DNA of 64,000 bases from UBA1429 sp964482225 (GCA_964482225.1 CAYZWT010000023.1:1-64000); one strand, 5' to 3'; shown: positions 13,673 to 21,756, numbered from the stretch's first letter. A program made the numbers and translations. Notes: generated by a model from the letters alone, not told the origin.

Positions 13673-15499
13673 CTAGGATGACTTGCCCACGATCGGATCA
13701 GGACGCAGGCTATCGCCAGGGCCCGGGACCACAGGCGCGGGCAACTCGGGCCCGATCACCGGCAGTGACGGCGATGCGATGGGCTTTTCCGGCTTGACGG
13801 GGCCAGGCAGCGGAACGGGCGCGCTGCGTGGCTCTGCCACAGGCCGGCAGCCCTCCTGGCCAGGGGTGCACGGCACAGGCGGGTTGGGAACGATGGACGC
13901 GCCCGGCGGCGGCACGATGGAGGCGCTGTAGACGGCCTCTACCGGGCCATAGTCCTCATAGCCGCCTTGCAGGTCATAGGCGCGCAGGTAAAAGAGAGCC
14001 CCTACGGCGATATCGGACCGGTCAGCCTGGTAGTAGTACTCTGACCCGGTTGTGAACCCTTGGGTGGGGATAAATGCCTCGTTGATCTGGATCATCTCGC
14101 CGCCGCCGGGCTGGACGGCGAACAGGTCAAAGCCCCGGTTGTCGGCCTCGTAGCCCGTGGTCCACATGAAGCGCAGGGTGTCGTTGTCTCGCAGCGTCTC
14201 AAAGCTGGAGACCGTCACCGCCGAAGGGACAACGGGAAAGCCATAGAAGCCGGCGTCCAGATCCAGGTAGTTATCGCCCCAGTTCAGGGTGACGGTCTGG
14301 GTGCGCCCGGTAATGGGGTCGGCGTCGCTATCGAGGGCGTCAGGGCCCGCATCTTGGAGGGTAAAGAAATAGGCAAAGTAGGGATCAACGGGCACTGCAA
14401 AGACCACGTAATAGTCGCCAGCATCGAGCCCGTCAAAGAGATAGTAGCCGTTGGCGTTGGTAGTGGTGGTGGCAACGAACGTGCCGTCGCCCCTGTAGAG
14501 GGTGACGCTCACCCCGGGGATGCCGGGCTCGCCGGCACCCTGGATGCCGTCAATGATCTGTTCGAACCAGACATAATCGCCCAGGCTGGCCTTGGCCACG
14601 TAACCGGCGTCCAGATCCAGGTAGCTGTCGCCCCAGTTCAGGGTGACGGTCTGGGTGCGTCCGGTGTCGGGATGGGCGTCGCTATCGAGGGCGGGGTTTT
14701 GGCCGCTGTGCTGAGACGTAGGGGAGTAGGCAAAGGCGGCATTGTCTGGCGGCGCAAAGATGACGTAATAGCCGCCAGGAGTGAGACCATCGAACAGATA
14801 GTAGCCGTTGGCGTCGGTGGTGGTGGTCTTGAGCAGGTTGTCGTTGGCGTCATAGAGCCGTACCGTCGCGCCTTCGATGCCGGGCTCGCCCTCGTCCTGG
14901 ATGCCGTCAGAGTTCTGATCGAACCAGACATAATCGCCCAGGCTGGCCTTGGCCACGATGGCGCAGACGAGCGAAGGGCCGGGGATCGTCCCGGTCTGAA
15001 AGCTGGGCCCGGCCTTGGCGGCCAGGGTAATGTCGCCCACAGCATAGTTGCCATTGACCGTAAAGTAGTAGTACTTGGTCTGGCCGTCATCAAAGCCTTG
15101 GTTGAACTTGAGCCCGGTCGTGTTCGTGGTGGGGTCTCGTTTGGGTCTCGCCGGAAAGCTACTGGGCTCGGGGGCGCCCTGGCCCGGGTATAGCGTGTTC
15201 ATATCCATGTTTACGCCGTCCCACAGACCTGCGCCGAGGATCCTGATGTCAGGGCATGTCATCTGAAAGACAACATGGCTGAGGGCCGGGCTGCGCCCCG
15301 AGGTGACTTTGTAGTACCAGGTGGAACGCCCGGCGACGGGGTAATCGTAGCGGACGCCGTAAAAGGTCGCACTGTGCGACCCAATGGAGACCGTTGTCTG
15401 CGCGCCCACGTTGGGCGCCGCCCACAAAACGACGCTGGCGAGGATCGCCAGCGTAAGCAGCATCCTGGGCCACACGCGAGCTGCATGATTGGTTTGCAT
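13673..15499 (-). CDS. secreted protein with two SdrD B-like repeats
   Basis: A 608-residue exported protein (signal peptide about 1-33, cleavage after NVGAQ). A beta-rich N-terminal domain (35-175) precedes two SdrD B-like (Cna-B-related) repeats, about 188-300 and 305-417, each with GDYVWF, an Asp-rich turn, NANGYYLFDGL and GRTQTVTLNWGD. An FNIII-like region follows (about 425-530), then a Pro/Gly-rich tail. In Staphylococcus these repeats bind calcium and stiffen adhesins. The first repeat keeps the calcium-loop pattern DQNSDGIQDEGE; the second is degraded (EQIIDGIQGAGE). There is no LPxTG and no C-terminal membrane helix, so anchoring is unclear. A strong promoter and a hairpin leader lie upstream. 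Confidence 0.85.
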   Translation of the reverse strand: MQTNHAARVWPRMLLTLAILASVVLWAAPNVGAQTTVSIGSHSATFYGVRYDYPVAGRSTWYYKVTSGRSPALSHVVFQMTCPDIRILGAGLWDGVNMDMNTLYPGQGAPEPSSFPARPKRDPTTNTTGLKFNQGFDDGQTKYYYFTVNGNYAVGDITLAAKAGPSFQTGTIPGPSLVCAIVAKASLGDYVWFDQNSDGIQDEGEPGIEGATVRLYDANDNLLKTTTTDANGYYLFDGLTPGGYYVIFAPPDNAAFAYSPTSQHSGQNPALDSDAHPDTGRTQTVTLNWGDSYLDLDAGYVAKASLGDYVWFEQIIDGIQGAGEPGIPGVSVTLYRGDGTFVATTTTNANGYYLFDGLDAGDYYVVFAVPVDPYFAYFFTLQDAGPDALDSDADPITGRTQTVTLNWGDNYLDLDAGFYGFPVVPSAVTVSSFETLRDNDTLRFMWTTGYEADNRGFDLFAVQPGGGEMIQINEAFIPTQGFTTGSEYYYQADRSDIAVGALFYLRAYDLQGGYEDYGPVEAVYSASIVPPPGASIVPNPPVPCTPGQEGCRPVAEPRSAPVPLPGPVKPEKPIASPSLPVIGPELPAPVVPGPGDSLRPDPIVGKSS

Positions 15500-15512
15500 C
15501 TATCTCTCCTAA

Positions 15513-15541
15513 AAGGCGCCACCCGTAACGGATAGCGCCTT
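15513..15541 (-). promoter_or_regulatory. leader hairpin with U-tract upstream of the SdrD-like gene
   Basis: On the minus strand AAGGCGC (15541-15535) pairs with GCGCCTT (15519-15513), and the inside ATCCG/CGGGT extends the stem around a TTA loop, with G-U pairs. TTTT and then the AGGAGAG ribosome site follow. The promoter is about 35 bases upstream, so this is an attenuator-like or mRNA-stabilising leader. Confidence 0.6.
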
Positions 15542-15573
15542 ATGCATAAAACGAACGTAAAGGAACTAGGCAG

Positions 15574-15602
15574 ATTATAGCGTAAAACTTGCATAAAGTC
15601 AA
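15574..15602 (-). promoter_or_regulatory. consensus promoter of the SdrD-like gene
   Basis: On the minus strand TTGACT (15602-15597) and TATAAT (15579-15574) are exactly 17 bases apart in an AT-rich stretch. It is one of the closest matches to consensus in the window. The remainder of the 15500-15892 gap holds only a possible TACAAT -10 at 15718-15723 for the RidA gene. Confidence 0.85.
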
Positions 15603-15892
15603 GTTAAGGAGATGCGAGTTTTCGCAGGATTCTGTGTTCTCAATAGCAGGGGGGCGCCGCAAGCTGCTTTTGGCGTCAAGGCTCTGCTCGAATCCGGGCA
15701 GGCGGCGCTTTTTGTGCTACAATAGCAGCGTTGCGCGGAGCAAGCGGCGTGGCTCCTACATGCGGGTTCATCGCCGGGGACGGCAACGGCGTTTGGGCGA
15801 CTCCCGCAGACGCGCCCACGTCATTGCTTGTGCCTGGTTGCCTTGGCGCAGCATAAAGTGGCGACATGGTTCTGTTCACGATAGGAGGCGCC

Positions 15893-16279
15893 ATGCAGAC
15901 AGTGCAGACCGATCAGGCCCCGCTACCCTTGGGGCACTATAGCCAGGCCATGGCGCACGGTGGGCTGGTGTTCGTCTCGGGCCAGTTGCCCATCAACCCG
16001 GCCACCGGAGCGGCGGCAGGCCCCTCCATCGAGGAGCAGATGGAACAGGCCCTTGCCAACGTGGCGGCGATCCTGGAGGCTGCCGACAGCGGCCTCGACC
16101 GTATGCTCAAGGTGACCATCTACATCGCCGATATGGCCCTGTGGGGGCGGGCCAATGCCGTCTATGCCCGGGTCCTGGGCGAGCACAAGCCCGCGCGCGC
16201 CGTGGTGCCCACGCTGCCCCTGCACCACGACTATCTGGTCGAGATCGAGGCGATCGCCGCCATTGGGGATGCAAGCTGA
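15893..16279 (+). CDS. ridA: RidA/YjgF-family enamine/imine deaminase
   Basis: A 128-residue protein of normal RidA length. It has the family features PLPLGHYSQAM near the N-terminus, FVSGQLPI, and the C-terminal VVPTLPLHHDYLVEIEAIA. The usual catalytic Arg region appears here as KPARAVVPTLPL, with the Arg of PARAVV at the expected position. RidA hydrolyses reactive enamines such as 2-aminoacrylate made by PLP enzymes. The ATG at 15893 follows ATAGGAGGC. Its stop overlaps the ATG of the threonine-synthase-like gene by one base (TGATG), so a PLP enzyme and its by-product scavenger are translated together. Confidence 0.93.
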   Translation: MQTVQTDQAPLPLGHYSQAMAHGGLVFVSGQLPINPATGAAAGPSIEEQMEQALANVAAILEAADSGLDRMLKVTIYIADMALWGRANAVYARVLGEHKPARAVVPTLPLHHDYLVEIEAIAAIGDAS

Positions 16280-17409
16280 TGGCGGCGGCCTTGCAGTTGC
16301 ACTGTTCACGTTGTGGCGAACGCTACACACCGGAGGCCCTGCGCTGGCGCTGCGATTGCGGCGGCCCGCTGGACCTCGCCTGTCGGCCACGCTTTGACCG
16401 CAGACGGATCGCGGGGCGAGGGCCCACCCTGTGGCGCTATCGCGAGGCGCTGCCGCTGGCGCCCGAGGCCACGCCGGTGCACCTGGGCGAAGGCTATACG
16501 CCGCTCTTGCAGGGGCGCGTGGGCGGGTTCCCGGTCTGGCTCAAGCAGGATCACCTCTTTCCCACCGGCTCGTACAAGGATCGCGGCGCCGCCCTGCTGA
16601 TCAGCCATGCGGCAGCGCTGGGCGTGCAACGGGTGGTGGAGGACTCGTCGGGCAACGCGGGCGCCGCCATCGCAGCCTATTGCGCACGGGCCGGGCTGGC
16701 CTGCGATATTTACGTGCCTGAGGAGAGCTCACCTGCCAAGCTGCTGCAGATTCGGGGCTATGGCGCGACGCTGCAACGGGTGCCCGGCGGTCGCCAGGCC
16801 GCTGCCCTCGCAGCGCAAGAGGCAGCCCAGACGACCTACTATGCCAGCCACGTCTGGAACCCGTTCTTCCTACATGGCTGCAAGACCTTTGCTTTTGAGG
16901 TGTGGGAGCAATTGGGGCGACGCGCGCCCGATAGTCTGGTGTTGCCCGTGGGCAACGGCACGCTGTTGCTGGGCGCGGCCATCGGCTTTGATGAGTTGTT
17001 GGCGGCCAGGCAGATCGAACGGGCGCCCCGCTTGATCGGGGTGCAGGCGGCGGCCTGCGCGCCATTGGCCCTGGCCTACGAGGGCGGCGCAGAGGCGCCG
17101 GTGGAGGTGGCGACGCAGCACACCTTGGCCGAGGGCATTGCCATCGCGGCGCCGGCCCGGGGCGAGCAGATCCTGGCGGCAGTGCGGCGCAGCGAAGGGC
17201 AGTTCATCGCCGTGACCGAGGAGGAGATCGCCACGGCGACCAGGGCCTGGTGGCGACATGGCTTTGCGCTAGAGCCCACCGCAGGGGCGACCCTGGCCGG
17301 TCTGGCGCGCTATCTGGCCGCTGGCAGCCACTCCCGTGAGATCATTGTATCGGCCATCACGGGGCACGGGCTCAAGGCGCCCGCCTCGCTGGCGGAACTC
17401 TTGCCGTGA
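16279..17409 (+). CDS. thrC: threonine synthase-family PLP enzyme
   Basis: A 376-residue PLP fold type II enzyme. An N-terminal zinc-ribbon-like segment (CSRCGERYTPEALRWRCDCGGPL, residues 9-31) is typical of class I-like bacterial/archaeal threonine synthases. The PLP lysine lies in FPTGSYKDRGA, and VVEDSSGNAGAAIA is the phosphate/substrate loop. Threonine synthase converts O-phosphohomoserine to threonine; related enzymes (threonine dehydratase, diaminopropionate ammonia-lyase) share the fold. The Cys-rich N-terminus favours threonine synthase. It overlaps ridA by one base; enamine intermediates would be cleared by RidA. Confidence 0.85.
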   Translation: MAAALQLHCSRCGERYTPEALRWRCDCGGPLDLACRPRFDRRRIAGRGPTLWRYREALPLAPEATPVHLGEGYTPLLQGRVGGFPVWLKQDHLFPTGSYKDRGAALLISHAAALGVQRVVEDSSGNAGAAIAAYCARAGLACDIYVPEESSPAKLLQIRGYGATLQRVPGGRQAAALAAQEAAQTTYYASHVWNPFFLHGCKTFAFEVWEQLGRRAPDSLVLPVGNGTLLLGAAIGFDELLAARQIERAPRLIGVQAAACAPLALAYEGGAEAPVEVATQHTLAEGIAIAAPARGEQILAAVRRSEGQFIAVTEEEIATATRAWWRHGFALEPTAGATLAGLARYLAAGSHSREIIVSAITGHGLKAPASLAELLP

Positions 17410-17520
17410 ACGTGGCCGTGCGTCTGGGCAGATCTCGCTCAGGCGTGTTCAGAGGATGAGGTAGGGGTGTGCTGCGCATACGTGCGCAGCCTGCCCACTT
17501 GTTTTCAGAGGAGTTGGCCT

Positions 17521-17694
17521 GTGAGACCCAATCCTGTTCGCTACAAGGCATCGCGCATAGCCATCTGGATCGGCGCTGCTGCTGCTATGGCGCTGCGCTT
17601 TGGGTTCGATCAAACGCCCACCGTGGCAGCCATCGCCTTGGCCGTTGCGGTGGGCATCGGGCTGTTTGTGGACCTGGTGATCCGCAAGGCGTGA
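17521..17694 (+). CDS. 57-residue membrane peptide, function unknown
   Basis: A small protein with two hydrophobic helices, about 12-30 (IAIWIGAAAAMALRFGF) and 35-55 (VAAIALAVAVGIGLFVDLVI), joined by a polar turn and ending IRKA. The GTG at 17521 follows CAGAGGAGTTGG; the longer frame from 17467 has an unlikely Cys-rich start. No family is recognised. A weak two-way hairpin (17723-17748) follows. Confidence 0.6.
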   Translation: MRPNPVRYKASRIAIWIGAAAAMALRFGFDQTPTVAAIALAVAVGIGLFVDLVIRKA

Positions 17695-17722
17695 GCGCCG
17701 CCCGTCAGACAGGGCGACGCTG

Positions 17723-17748
17723 GGCCGCTCTCACTGGCTCGAGCGGCC
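17723..17748. terminator. hairpin between convergent small-membrane-protein genes
   Basis: GGCCGCTC (17723-17730) and GAGCGGCC (17741-17748) form an 8-bp stem with a 10-base loop in the 100-base gap between convergent genes. There is no T-run. Confidence 0.4.
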
Positions 17749-17795
17749 TGTCACCTCGCCCGCTTTACGCGACGCGCGAACGGCTCCGTGTAATG

Positions 17796-18152
17796 TTACG
17801 CATCCGGCTCGTCGGTGAGATGGTACCCGCAGTGCGGGCAGATCCGCCAGTCGGGCTGGGCGCGCCGATGGCACCGGGGGCAGACAGTCAAGGCCCCGTC
17901 CGTCGCCCGGGGCGCGCCCGCTGCTTGCACCAGCCAGACAACGCCCAGCAAGAGCAGAATCAACAGCCCGGCGGGAATCAACAGCATCAAGATCATACCG
18001 AACCATCCAAAGCCCATCATGCCTGGCCCCATTCTCCATCCTGTCACATAGCCTCTGCCGGATAGGGCGAGTAGCGAAACCGCCGCGAGCCCGACCAGCA
18101 GCAGCGTGATTACGACAGCCCCAACAACATATATCCAACTAACTCTTGTCAT
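17796..18152 (-). CDS. two-helix membrane protein with C-terminal zinc ribbon
   Basis: A 118-residue protein: helix 1 about 5-28, a Gly/Met-rich loop (GWRMGPGMMGFGWFGM), helix 2 about 48-70, then a cytoplasmic zinc ribbon CPRCHRRAQPDWRICPHCGY (CxxC...CxxC). ATG 18152 is preceded by GGAG; the upstream in-frame extension is charged and without a ribosome site. The Met/Gly loop resembles small metal-handling or SHOCT-type membrane proteins, but no function can be assigned. It ends close to the threonyl-editing-domain gene's downstream neighbourhood, on the same strand. Confidence 0.75.
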   Translation of the reverse strand: MTRVSWIYVVGAVVITLLLVGLAAVSLLALSGRGYVTGWRMGPGMMGFGWFGMILMLLIPAGLLILLLLGVVWLVQAAGAPRATDGALTVCPRCHRRAQPDWRICPHCGYHLTDEPDA

Positions 18153-18246
18153 CTGGCCACGCTCCAAACTGTGAAACTGGCGCGCCAGGCCTGCGTCTGG
18201 CGCATCGCTCTTTGCCCGTGGATGGACGCGCCTGTGCATGTACAGG

Positions 18247-18669
18247 CTATGCCTCGATGATGCGGGCTATCCGCGAGAGAGGGTGGCCCTTGGCCTGCAC
18301 ATCCAGGGTGTTGAACCAGCCAAAGGGGGTGCGCACAACAGACATCCCCTTGTCTCGCAGTTCCTTTTCCATCAGTTGCAGCACCTGCACCGCCGTCGCC
18401 GGCCGGCCAAGCTGGCCGAACAGGTGTGCAAAGGGATGCAGCACGAGGGTCTCTACTTTGAGATTGGCGGCATGGGCGGCGATCTCGGCGACGGCCTTTT
18501 GGGCTACCTCCTCGGGCGCTGCCTCGTCCCCCTTTTCGACGCTGATCAACAGCAGCAATGCCTCCTCGGCCACGGTCTCCGGGTCGTCGTACTCTTCCAC
18601 CACGGGCGAACGCCCTCGCTCGGTGATGCTGCATCGAAAACGATCCACGTGCCACGCCAAAAAACGCAT
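18247..18669 (-). CDS. stand-alone archaeal-type threonyl-tRNA synthetase editing domain
   Basis: A 140-residue protein consisting only of the archaeal ThrRS editing domain (D-aminoacyl-tRNA deacylase-like fold): MRFLAWHVDRFRC start, LLLISVEKGDE, EVAQKAVAEIAAHA, VLHPFAHLFG, LRDKGMSVVRTPFGWFNTLDVQAKGHPLSR. In archaea this domain is the N-terminus of ThrRS and removes Ser mischarged on tRNA-Thr; bacterial ThrRS uses a different editing domain. Here it is free-standing, as trans-editing factors are. ATG 18669 follows AGAGGAGGAGAGCT; an upstream ATG (18690) lacks a site. It has its own promoter (18781-18809) and an inverted repeat at the transcription start. No synthetase gene is in the window. 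Confidence 0.88.
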   Translation of the reverse strand: MRFLAWHVDRFRCSITERGRSPVVEEYDDPETVAEEALLLLISVEKGDEAAPEEVAQKAVAEIAAHAANLKVETLVLHPFAHLFGQLGRPATAVQVLQLMEKELRDKGMSVVRTPFGWFNTLDVQAKGHPLSRIARIIEA

Positions 18670-18755
18670 AGCTCTCCTCCTCTGCTGCATACCCGCCCAC
18701 GCCCCATAGCCGACCCCGCAATGGAGGGGTGGCTCCAGCCAGGGCGTTCATAAGA

Positions 18756-18781
18756 TTGAGTTTTTCAATCTATTAACTCAA
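18756..18781. promoter_or_regulatory. operator-like inverted repeat at the editing-domain promoter
   Basis: TTGAGTT (18756-18762) and AACTCAA (18775-18781) are exact complements with a 12-base centre that itself contains half of a GATTGA/TCAATC repeat (18754-18770). It covers the predicted transcription start and -10 edge of the minus-strand promoter, a usual repressor position. It could also form a 5' mRNA stem. Confidence 0.55.
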
Positions 18782-18809
18782 TAATAGTGCAAGTAAACTC
18801 TGCTGTCAA
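18781..18809 (-). promoter_or_regulatory. promoter of the threonyl-tRNA editing gene
   Basis: On the minus strand TTGACA (18809-18804) and TATTAT (18786-18781) are 17 bases apart. The AT-rich stretch stands out from the GC-rich surroundings. Confidence 0.75.
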
Positions 18810-18873
18810 GCAAATCTGTGGGTGGCTCGTCGGGAGCGGAGGGGCGCGCCCGCGCGTCTGGCGGCCTGGCGCG

Positions 18874-19494
18874 CTACTGAGACTGGCCCTGGTCGGGGTC
18901 CTCCCAGTTCTGGTTGATCTGCACCAGGCGCACGATGCTGGCGCCCCAGAGGACGGCGGCGGTGCCCAGCCCCGCGATGACGTTCATGCCGCCGTTCGAG
19001 AGCGCAGTCGTTTGGGGGACCCAGTAGATGGCGCCGCCGGCAATCGCGATCATCAGCCCGCCGATGAGGTACTCGCCCGGGGTGCGGTGGATGGCGGCCA
19101 GCGCGACAAAGTGCAGGCCGACCGCCAACGAGGTGGCCGCCGCGATATAGGCATGTTGGTTGCTCAGAATCAGCGCCGCACTGATGCCGGTGATCAGGAA
19201 CCCCTGGGCGCTGATCACCCGATGGGAGCACCGCGCACGGCGCTCGCGCTCGCGCTGCTGCTCCTCCGACACCGTATCCTCTTCCAGCCCATTGGCCCGC
19301 TGCAATCCCCGAAAGCCCAAGATCAGCAGCGCGCCGGTGATGGCCCCCAGAGCGATGTTGAGCCAGGGCGCACCCCACGGGCGCAGCTCCAACGCACCCA
19401 CCAGTGCCCATGCGGCGCCCAAGGCTACATAGAGCAAGGCGCCGCCAGCGGCGTGTACAGCGCGGTAGCGGGGCGGCAAGGTGATGTCGGCCAT
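18874..19494 (-). CDS. polytopic membrane protein, function unknown
   Basis: A 206-residue protein with about six hydrophobic helices in two groups (about 14-33, 45-62; then 92-110, 116-134, 140-160, 168-186), separated by a charged cytoplasmic loop rich in E and R (DTVSEEQQRERERRARC). The last residues are acidic and glutamine-rich. No family is recognised with confidence. It stands alone between the editing-domain promoter and the enolase-superfamily gene, on the same strand. Confidence 0.7.
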   Translation of the reverse strand: MADITLPPRYRAVHAAGGALLYVALGAAWALVGALELRPWGAPWLNIALGAITGALLILGFRGLQRANGLEEDTVSEEQQRERERRARCSHRVISAQGFLITGISAALILSNQHAYIAAATSLAVGLHFVALAAIHRTPGEYLIGGLMIAIAGGAIYWVPQTTALSNGGMNVIAGLGTAAVLWGASIVRLVQINQNWEDPDQGQSQ

Positions 19495-19633
19495 TGGCTA
19501 TCCTCATGTATGCGCGGTAAAAGGGATCAGTTCACGCCTATTGTGGGCCAGGGGCGGGCGCTTGTCAAGCGCGTGGCGCAAGCGCATGCTAGAACGCGAC
19601 CGCCCCTGGTCTCGCCCGTTCGAAAACAGGCGC

Positions 19634-20797
19634 TCAGTCCCCGTCCGCGATGCGGTTCTCCCAGATATAGTCCCAGTTGAGCTGGTAGCCCATGCCGGGC
19701 GCCTGGGGCAGGTGCACATAGCCCTGATCGTCCATTGGGTCGCCGATGGCGTGCAGATAGGGCGGCGGCGTATCATAGTCCACGCCGGGGGCCACCAGCC
19801 CGCGCTCATAGTACTCCGAGACGTCCTCGCTGATGGCGCCGAGGCACTGGAGGTTGGCGAACCCGCTCATGTGGATTTCACAGCGCACACCGAAAGCCTC
19901 GCACACGGCGGCCAGCTTTTTGACGCCGGTGATGCCGCCGCGCAGCACGTCTATGCGGCTCATGTCCGAAGCGCCGCGCAGGATCCAATCGGCGCGGGTG
20001 TACAGGCTGCCGGCGGCGATCTCGGGCGAGAGCACAGGAATGGTCAACTCCTGGCAGAGCTTGATATAGGACTGGACGCGATACTCGGGCATGGGATGCT
20101 CGTACCAATAGAACCCCAGCCGCTCCAGGGCGCGCCCCACCTTGATCGCGTCCTCGTAGGTGCGATAAGTGCCCCAGGGGTCAAAGGAGAGCACCATGTC
20201 TTCGCCCACGGCCTCGCGGATGGCCTCACAGGCGGCGATATCCTGGTCGGTGTGAGAGGGACGCCCGGGGTCGGGCTGGCCCGTCACCGGATCGTAGAAA
20301 TAGTAGGGGTGAATCTTGTAGTGGGTATAGCCTCGCGCCCTGCACTCCAGGGCGTGGGCGGCGTATCCCTCAGGGGTGGCCATGTTGGGGTAGGTGCTGG
20401 CATAGGCTTTGACCTTGTCGCGGGCGCCCCCCAGCAGCTTGTAGAGGGGCAGTCCATAGGCGCGGGCATGCAGGTCCCATAACGCCATATCCACCACGCT
20501 GAGCAGGTTTTCCTTGCTGTTGCGGGTCCACATCCAGTGCCAGAACGTCTCACGGTCAAAGGGGTCCTGGCCCAGGAGCATGGGCTTGAACATCCGCTCC
20601 AAAGCGCGGCGGTCGTCGGGCAGCAGGCCGTCCTGGTCGCCGTGGCCCTCGCCGCCCAGGTAATAGCCCTCCAGACCCTCGTCGGTCTGGATGCGTGTCA
20701 GGGTCTGGATGCCCATGACGGGGTCCAGCACGCGCCCGTGGCGAAAGGGCCGGAACGGAACGCGAAAGGGGATGACCTGCAAATCGGTGATCTTCAT
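19634..20797 (-). CDS. enolase-superfamily (mandelate racemase/muconate lactonizing) enzyme
   Basis: A 387-residue protein with the N-terminal capping domain and a (beta/alpha)8 barrel. Barrel metal ligands are visible: Asp in LSFDPWG, Glu in WYEHPMPE and Glu in LSPEIAAG. The second-strand base region reads YKIHPYYF (Lys, then His instead of the usual K-x-K), and EIHMSG supplies a later His. This resembles acid-sugar dehydratases more than racemases. The MR_MLE signature VVDMALWDLHARAYGLPLYKLLGG is clear. The downstream partner on the strand is unrelated; a methyltransferase gene ends 21 bases upstream. Likely substrate is a sugar acid; it cannot be named. Confidence 0.85.
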   Translation of the reverse strand: MKITDLQVIPFRVPFRPFRHGRVLDPVMGIQTLTRIQTDEGLEGYYLGGEGHGDQDGLLPDDRRALERMFKPMLLGQDPFDRETFWHWMWTRNSKENLLSVVDMALWDLHARAYGLPLYKLLGGARDKVKAYASTYPNMATPEGYAAHALECRARGYTHYKIHPYYFYDPVTGQPDPGRPSHTDQDIAACEAIREAVGEDMVLSFDPWGTYRTYEDAIKVGRALERLGFYWYEHPMPEYRVQSYIKLCQELTIPVLSPEIAAGSLYTRADWILRGASDMSRIDVLRGGITGVKKLAAVCEAFGVRCEIHMSGFANLQCLGAISEDVSEYYERGLVAPGVDYDTPPPYLHAIGDPMDDQGYVHLPQAPGMGYQLNWDYIWENRIADGD

Positions 20798-20818
20798 GCG
20801 CGATGCCTCCTTCTGCTC

Positions 20819-21610
20819 TCACACCTTTTGCGCCCAAAAGATCGCCCGGGGCGCGTCGGGCGTGTAGGGGCGGCCATCGCGGGCGCCGTAGGTAGCCCGC
20901 ATGCGGAACCCATTGGCGGCAAGCCAGCCCGCCATCTCATCATAGCTCGGTGGGTGCTTTTGCTCGCAGAGGATCTTGCGCAGGGGGGCGCCATCCGGGC
21001 GGGTGATCTCGATCTCGCGGCAAAAGCGCGCCAGGCGGCGCGGGGCGTCGTACCAGACCGTCCGAGAGGTGGCCTCGACGCGGGTTCCGTCGGCGCACAC
21101 GCCGCGCGGAAAGGCAGGCCCCGCGACCGGATTGCGCCAAGCGGGGTCTAGCTCGCCCTCCATATGGTTGTTGTCCAGATACAGATGGCCGCCCGGCAGC
21201 AGCGCCCCGGCAGCGCGGGCGATGCAGGCGGCCTGCTCCTCGACGGTCGCCAGTTCGTACAGGCAGTTGCCGCCCAGGATCACCAGATCGTGACCGGTGG
21301 GCCAAGCGGCATGCAGCACATCCGCCTGCGTCAGCGTCACCCGCCCTTGTGCGGCGGGCGGCAGCTCGGCCAGCTTGGCGCGGGCGCGCGCCAGCATGGC
21401 GGCGGCGCGATCCAGGCCCACCAGCGTGTGGCCGTCGGCGGCCAAGGGCAGCAGCATGCGTCCGGTGCCGCAAAAGGGCTCCAGGATGCGCAGCCCCTGC
21501 CGGGCGCCGATCAGGCGCCGCAGCAAGGTAACATCGTCATCGTATGTCTCACTCTGATCATAGATCTCGGCGATAGAGGGGTCCAATTCATAAGCGTGCA
21601 GGTCGTTCAT
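20819..21610 (-). CDS. class I SAM-dependent methyltransferase
   Basis: A 263-residue methyltransferase: motif I ILEPFCGTGRMLLPLA, acidic ribose contact LVGLDRAAAM, motif II-like LTQADVLHAAWP, and LVILGGNCLYEL at motif IV. ATG 21610 is used because the longer frame to 21823 would run through the plus-strand ZIP promoter and start. It lies 21 bases upstream of the enolase-superfamily gene on the same strand and is probably cotranscribed. The substrate is unknown; the C-terminal half (KILCEQKHPPSYDEMAGWL) is like small-molecule methyltransferases. Confidence 0.85.
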   Translation of the reverse strand: MNDLHAYELDPSIAEIYDQSETYDDDVTLLRRLIGARQGLRILEPFCGTGRMLLPLAADGHTLVGLDRAAAMLARARAKLAELPPAAQGRVTLTQADVLHAAWPTGHDLVILGGNCLYELATVEEQAACIARAAGALLPGGHLYLDNNHMEGELDPAWRNPVAGPAFPRGVCADGTRVEATSRTVWYDAPRRLARFCREIEITRPDGAPLRKILCEQKHPPSYDEMAGWLAANGFRMRATYGARDGRPYTPDAPRAIFWAQKV

Positions 21611-21727
21611 AGCATCACCCTGTCCTGATCCGTGGGCCTTGCGCCCGGTGCACAGCGCCAAGGGCCGCGACGCTTGACTATACGACAGGCGCGCTGGTTC
21701 GTCCAGCGCGGCGGGACGCGATTCCAT

Positions 21728-21756
21728 TCGACAGTGTCCCCCCGGTCTGCTACAAT
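21728..21756 (+). promoter_or_regulatory. promoter of the ZIP transporter gene
   Basis: TCGACA (21728-21733, five of six consensus bases) and TACAAT (21751-21756) are 17 bases apart; transcription would start about 50 bases before the ATG. No obvious metal-regulator palindrome is seen. Confidence 0.65.
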
